This document shows positions 6,185-8,276 of a DNA stretch of 8,276 nucleotides, piece after piece; within the stretch, counting starts at the first letter, position 1; each line of letters opens with the position of its first letter. A program made the translations under genes and the position numbers. Source of the stretch: an uncultured Prevotella sp. (GTDB lineage: Bacteria > Bacteroidota > Bacteroidia > Bacteroidales > Bacteroidaceae); assembly GCA_934183135.1 (NCBI GenBank), contig CAKPRX010000093.1:1-8276 (forward strand), in the 5' to 3' direction. Below the pieces are notes generated by a model. That model was given only the letters and a program-made list of their open reading frames with translations. It searched no databases and was not told where the DNA came from.

Positions 6185-6858
6185 TGGAGACCGATGTGGC
6201 AAAAAACCTGCTGGCCGTCAAGGCCCAGTTGCCCGCCGGCGTGAAGCTCATCGCCATCAGCAAGTTTCACCCCGACGAGTATATCATGGCTGCTTACCGT
6301 GAGGGGCAGCGCGTATTTGGCGAAAGCCATGAGCAGGAACTTGCCCGGAAGGCCGACGCGCTGCCTGCCGACATCGAGTGGCACTTCATAGGGCATCTGC
6401 AGACCAACAAGGTAAAGTACATAGCTCCCTATATCGCCATGATAGAGTCGGTAGACTCGCTCAGGCTGCTTCGCGAGATAGACAAGCAGGCTGCCCGCTG
6501 CGGGCGGGTCATCAAGGTGCTGCTGGAGCTACACATAGCCGAGGAGGCCACCAAGTACGGGCTCGCCCCGGCCGACTGTCACGAACTGCTGGCCAGCGGC
6601 GAGTGGCGCCAGATGGGCCATGTACAGATATGCGGCCTGATGATGATGGCCTCGAATACCGACGACACGGCCCAGATAGCCCGCGAGTTTGACGAGGGCA
6701 GCCGCTGCTTCGCCCAGTTCAAGTCTGAGTTCTTTGCCGACGACCCCTCGTTCTGCGAGTGCTCGTGGGGCATGAGCCACGACTACCCCATCGCCGTAGC
6801 CCACGGCTCTACCATGGTACGGGTGGGCACCGCCATCTTCGGCCCGCGTGTGTACTGA
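6184..6858 (+). CDS. yggS: YggS/PLPBP family pyridoxal 5'-phosphate-binding protein
   Basis: A 224-residue single-domain TIM-barrel protein of the family that binds PLP without a known catalytic activity and keeps vitamin B6 and amino-acid pools balanced. Landmarks are AISKFHP at 24-30, with Lys27 as the PLP lysine, FGESHEQE at 45-52, HFIGHLQTNK at 67-76, GLMMMA at 151-156, SWGMSHDY at 194-201 and the phosphate-binding end GSTMVRVGTAIFG at 208-220. Length is typical and the key residues are present. The start is fixed by the Shine-Dalgarno at 6171-6176 and the one-base overlap with the DUF4494 stop. The gene ends 35 bases before a strong hairpin, so it closes the operon. The divergent neighbour is a PLP-dependent aminotransferase, which may be meaningful or chance. 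Confidence 0.96.
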   Translation: METDVAKNLLAVKAQLPAGVKLIAISKFHPDEYIMAAYREGQRVFGESHEQELARKADALPADIEWHFIGHLQTNKVKYIAPYIAMIESVDSLRLLREIDKQAARCGRVIKVLLELHIAEEATKYGLAPADCHELLASGEWRQMGHVQICGLMMMASNTDDTAQIAREFDEGSRCFAQFKSEFFADDPSFCECSWGMSHDYPIAVAHGSTMVRVGTAIFGPRVY

Positions 6859-6893
6859 CGCGCCCACACCCGCTACCAATACATAGGTACGCT

Positions 6894-6970
6894 TAAAACG
6901 CATGAACCGTTATCGCTGTCACCCTGCCCATACCGGGCTGCCGTGCAGAGATAACGGTTCATGCGTTTTA
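6894..6970. terminator. strong hairpin terminator after yggS
   Basis: The 21 bases at 6894-6914 pair perfectly with 6950-6970, around a 35-base loop that can form a further CTG/CAG stack. The stem ends in AAAA on one arm and TTTT on the other (6966-6969), so it resembles an intrinsic terminator working in both directions. It begins 35 bases after the yggS stop. Confidence 0.8.
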
Positions 6971-7067
6971 TATACCACAGGTGCCCAGGCGGAGCGGTGG
7001 GCACCACACAGCGGATGGCCGCCATCGCGCCACCTGTCCTCACAGGCTCTATCCTAAACCATGGGAC

Positions 7068-7130
7068 GCACATTCGCAACTTACAGATGCACATCCCAGA
7101 CCTCAGAATGTACATTCCCAACCTTAGAAT
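7068..7130. repeat. three tandem 21-base repeats
   Basis: Units at 7068-7088, 7089-7109 and 7110-7130 follow one another without gaps and share the pattern GYACATYCSMRACYTYAGAAT, with a few changes each. 7047-7067 may be a decayed fourth unit. The junction of units two and three forms the perfect palindrome GAATGTACATTC (7106-7117). Being a multiple of three, the unit leaves frames open on both strands, reading HIPDLRM-type heptads on plus. Confidence 0.8.
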
Positions 7131-7218
7131 GGAGCCAGAGATGGCCAAGGGCTTTTTCCAAAGAACACGCAAATATCTGATAACAAATAGTTTACGCACA
7201 GAAGAGCCTCGTCATAAA

Positions 7219-7263
7219 CGCGCAGGGGCCGACCTGCCTGGTAGGCAAGTCGGCCCCTGCGCG
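7219..7263. terminator. terminator of the crp-like gene
   Basis: Bases 7219-7239 pair with 7243-7263 with one mismatch (7234/7248) and a three-base loop, forming a very GC-rich stem of about 20 pairs. It begins 22 bases after the minus-strand stop codon. A short TTTA follows on the minus strand in place of a long U-run. Confidence 0.8.
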
Positions 7264-7285
7264 GGTAGCCATCAGCACGCGCGCC

Positions 7286-7879
7286 TCACTTCTTCAGCGC
7301 GGCGGTGCGCACTCGGCTCAGCGTCTCCGGAGTCATTTGCAGATAGCTGGCTATATAGGTGAGCGGGGCGCGGAGTATCACCTGGGGCATAAGCTTGCAC
7401 AGTTTCTGATAGCGGTCCTGCGATGTCTCAAAGCGAACCAAGTCGGCGTGTATCTGAGAGGTTATCAGGCTCTCCTCGAGTATCTTTCGGTAGAGTATCT
7501 GTATGTTCACGTTGTGCAGAGCCACCTCCTCCAGGCGTGCCTTAGGCAAGGCTACCACCCAGGTGGGTTCCAGGGCCTCTATCTGTAGGCGTGTAGGTTC
7601 CTCCTTGAACAGGCTCTCGATACACATCACCACATTACCCTCGACGGCGAGGTGCTCAGTAAGCTCCTTGCCGTTCTTGAAGTAGAACTGACGGGTCATG
7701 CCCTTGGCTATGTACAGAAGATCGCGACAGACATCGCCTTCGGACAGTATCATCTGCCCCTTCAGATATTTCTTAGGAACCAGTATACTCTCCAGCACGT
7801 CCAGCTCGTCATGGGTCATGGTGCTGTACTTGCGTGCCAACTCTCGGGCTACGTCTCGTATTGTATTAAACTTATCCAT
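7286..7879 (-). CDS. Crp/Fnr family transcriptional regulator
   Basis: A 197-residue one-component regulator. The N-terminal half (about 25-115) looks like a cyclic-nucleotide-binding-type beta-barrel (GQMILSEGDVCRDLLYIAKGMTRQFY at 41-66). A connecting helix (about 117-150) leads to a compact winged-helix end, LRAPLTYIASYLQMTPETLSRVRTA at 169-193, whose recognition helix is about 183-193. IASYLxMTPETLSR is the typical DNA-binding signature of Bacteroidota members. The cyclic-AMP phosphate cassette is not recognisable: where Crp has an RSA-type motif there is TRLQIEA at 96-102. cAMP is therefore unlikely to be the signal, and no Cys cluster for Fnr-type Fe-S sensing is present. The start is ATG 7879; no Shine-Dalgarno is seen. 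The leader is about 100 bases from the predicted start site. Likely transcribed alone and possibly self-regulated through the operator at 8006-8029. Confidence 0.92.
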   Translation of the reverse strand: MDKFNTIRDVARELARKYSTMTHDELDVLESILVPKKYLKGQMILSEGDVCRDLLYIAKGMTRQFYFKNGKELTEHLAVEGNVVMCIESLFKEEPTRLQIEALEPTWVVALPKARLEEVALHNVNIQILYRKILEESLITSQIHADLVRFETSQDRYQKLCKLMPQVILRAPLTYIASYLQMTPETLSRVRTAALKK

Positions 7880-7984
7880 GGGTTAACTATGTTTGTCTGT
7901 TAGGGTTGTTATCAGTATTGCTAAGGAGGGGCGGCAGGACAATGTGAACCTATCCTGGGGCCAGAGGTCAAAGCCTACTCAGTA

Positions 7985-8015
7985 CAAAGGTAGCGGAAAA
8001 GGCAGACTTAGCAAA
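7985..8015 (-). promoter_or_regulatory. promoter of the crp-like gene
   Basis: On the minus strand TTTG at 8015-8012 and TACCTTTG at 7992-7985 are 19 bases apart, an excellent match to the Bacteroidota -33/-7 arrangement. The predicted start site is near 7979. Confidence 0.8.
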
Positions 8016-8029
8016 GAAAATTGCTAAGT
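8006..8029. promoter_or_regulatory. palindromic operator overlapping the -33 element
   Basis: ACTTAGCAA (8006-8014) and TTGCTAAGT (8021-8029) are perfect inverted arms separated by six bases, the arm-gap-arm layout of Crp/Fnr dimer sites. One arm covers the -33 TTTG, a position suited to repression. A further copy of the TTGCTAAG half-site lies at 7918-7925 in the leader. Confidence 0.6.
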
Positions 8030-8052
8030 TTTTTCATTTTTCCTTTGCAAAA

Positions 8053-8097
8053 AGCCTCCACCCTACCCGCAGTCAGTATGCTGGGTGGATGGAGGCT
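8053..8097 (-). terminator. lepA terminator
   Basis: AGCCTCCA (8053-8060) pairs with TGGAGGCT (8090-8097), and ACCC (8065-8068) with GGGT (8083-8086) across an internal loop. On the minus strand the stem is followed by TTTTTG, a classic intrinsic terminator. It starts 33 bases after the lepA stop and separates lepA from the crp-like gene. Confidence 0.8.
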
Positions 8098-8129
8098 ATC
8101 CATGTGTATGGGGGTGAGCGTAGCGACTG

Positions 8130-8276
8130 TCAGTCGAGCTTCAGCACCGCCAAGAATGCTTTCTGCGGCACCTCTACGTTGCCTATCTGCTTCATGCGCT
8201 TCTTACCTTTCTTCTGTTTCTCGAGCAGTTTGCGCTTGCGGCTCACGTCGCCGCCATAGCACTTGGCCGTCACGTC
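8130..8276 (-). CDS. lepA: elongation factor 4 (LepA), C-terminal end only
   Basis: The last 48 codons of lepA, cut by the window edge: the gene continues beyond base 8276. The sequence starts [20 protein letters not shown] at the edge, continues through [14 protein letters not shown] and ends AFLAVLKLD. This is the highly conserved C-terminal domain unique to LepA, which reaches toward the peptidyl-transferase centre. The full protein is normally about 600 residues, so over 90 percent, including the GTPase domain, lies outside. LepA is a ribosome-bound GTPase proposed to back-translocate stalled ribosomes or assist initiation and 30S assembly. The TGA stop is at 8132-8130. Confidence 0.97.

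Larger units (their letters stand above)
6859..7285. other. 427-base intergenic region between convergent yggS and crp-like genes
   Basis: No convincing gene is seen. It holds the yggS terminator (6894-6970), three tandem 21-base repeats (7068-7130) and the terminator of the crp-like gene (7219-7263). Two overlapping open frames exist (6961-7362 plus, 6873-7199 minus). Each runs through a terminator, one runs into the crp-like gene, and neither resembles a known protein. The stretch 6971-7067 shows nothing I can name. Confidence 0.6.

Noticed and set aside
7068..7130. Tandem repeats as a CRISPR array
   Set aside because: The 21-base units are directly adjacent with no spacers, and no cas gene is nearby.
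6873..7199. 108-codon minus-strand open frame with LRLGMYI-like heptads
   Set aside because: It overlaps the terminator and repeats, has no clear promoter or ribosome site, and its heptads are explained by the DNA repeat.
6961..7362. 133-codon plus-strand open frame over the tandem repeats
   Set aside because: It starts inside the yggS terminator stem, passes through the next terminator and runs into the 3' end of the crp-like gene. It is open mainly because the 21-base repeats and GC-rich DNA lack stops, and it resembles no known protein.

Overview
The window looks like a housekeeping stretch of a Bacteroidota chromosome (order Bacteroidales, possibly Prevotellaceae, from general gene resemblance only). 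Two things point there. Several genes are preceded by the Bacteroidota -7 promoter box TAnnTTTG (442-449, 2978-2985, 5606-5613, 5659-5666, 7985-7992). The gene set also includes a DUF4494 protein coupled to a YggS protein, an Frr/RsgA pair, a LolC/E-like permease and a short Crp/Fnr regulator. The DNA is fairly GC-rich, yet ATA is a common isoleucine codon. I see no tRNA, rRNA, CRISPR array, insertion sequence, phage gene or transposase.

Layout. 1-284 (+) is the C-terminal end of an unrecognised membrane protein. It is followed by a strong hairpin and, at 477-1343 (+), an aldose 1-epimerase-like protein. A bidirectional terminator separates this from four minus-strand genes in two units. Unit A is a class I aminotransferase (4374-5582) followed by an FtsX/LolC/E-type permease (3105-4352). 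Unit B is frr (2391-2951) followed directly by rsgA (1458-2390), with its own promoter. Around 5604-5668 a large inverted repeat carries two divergent -7 boxes; the plus-strand one drives the DUF4494 gene (5684-6184) and the overlapping yggS (6184-6858). A 427-base intergenic region between convergent genes (6859-7285) holds two terminator hairpins and three tandem 21-base repeats. Then come, on the minus strand, a Crp/Fnr-family regulator (7286-7879) with a clear promoter and palindromic operator, and the 3' end of lepA (8130-8276).

Function. frr and rsgA both serve the ribosome (recycling and 30S maturation), and lepA is a translation factor. YggS is a PLP-homeostasis protein and the divergent aminotransferase is a PLP enzyme, which gives a possible but unproven link across the shared promoter region. 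The regulatory DNA is the most interesting part: the mirror-image divergent promoter, the Crp/Fnr-style operator over the regulator's own -33 element, a palindrome inside the frr promoter, and the 21-base tandem repeats. I found no clear evidence for a wholly new multi-gene system.
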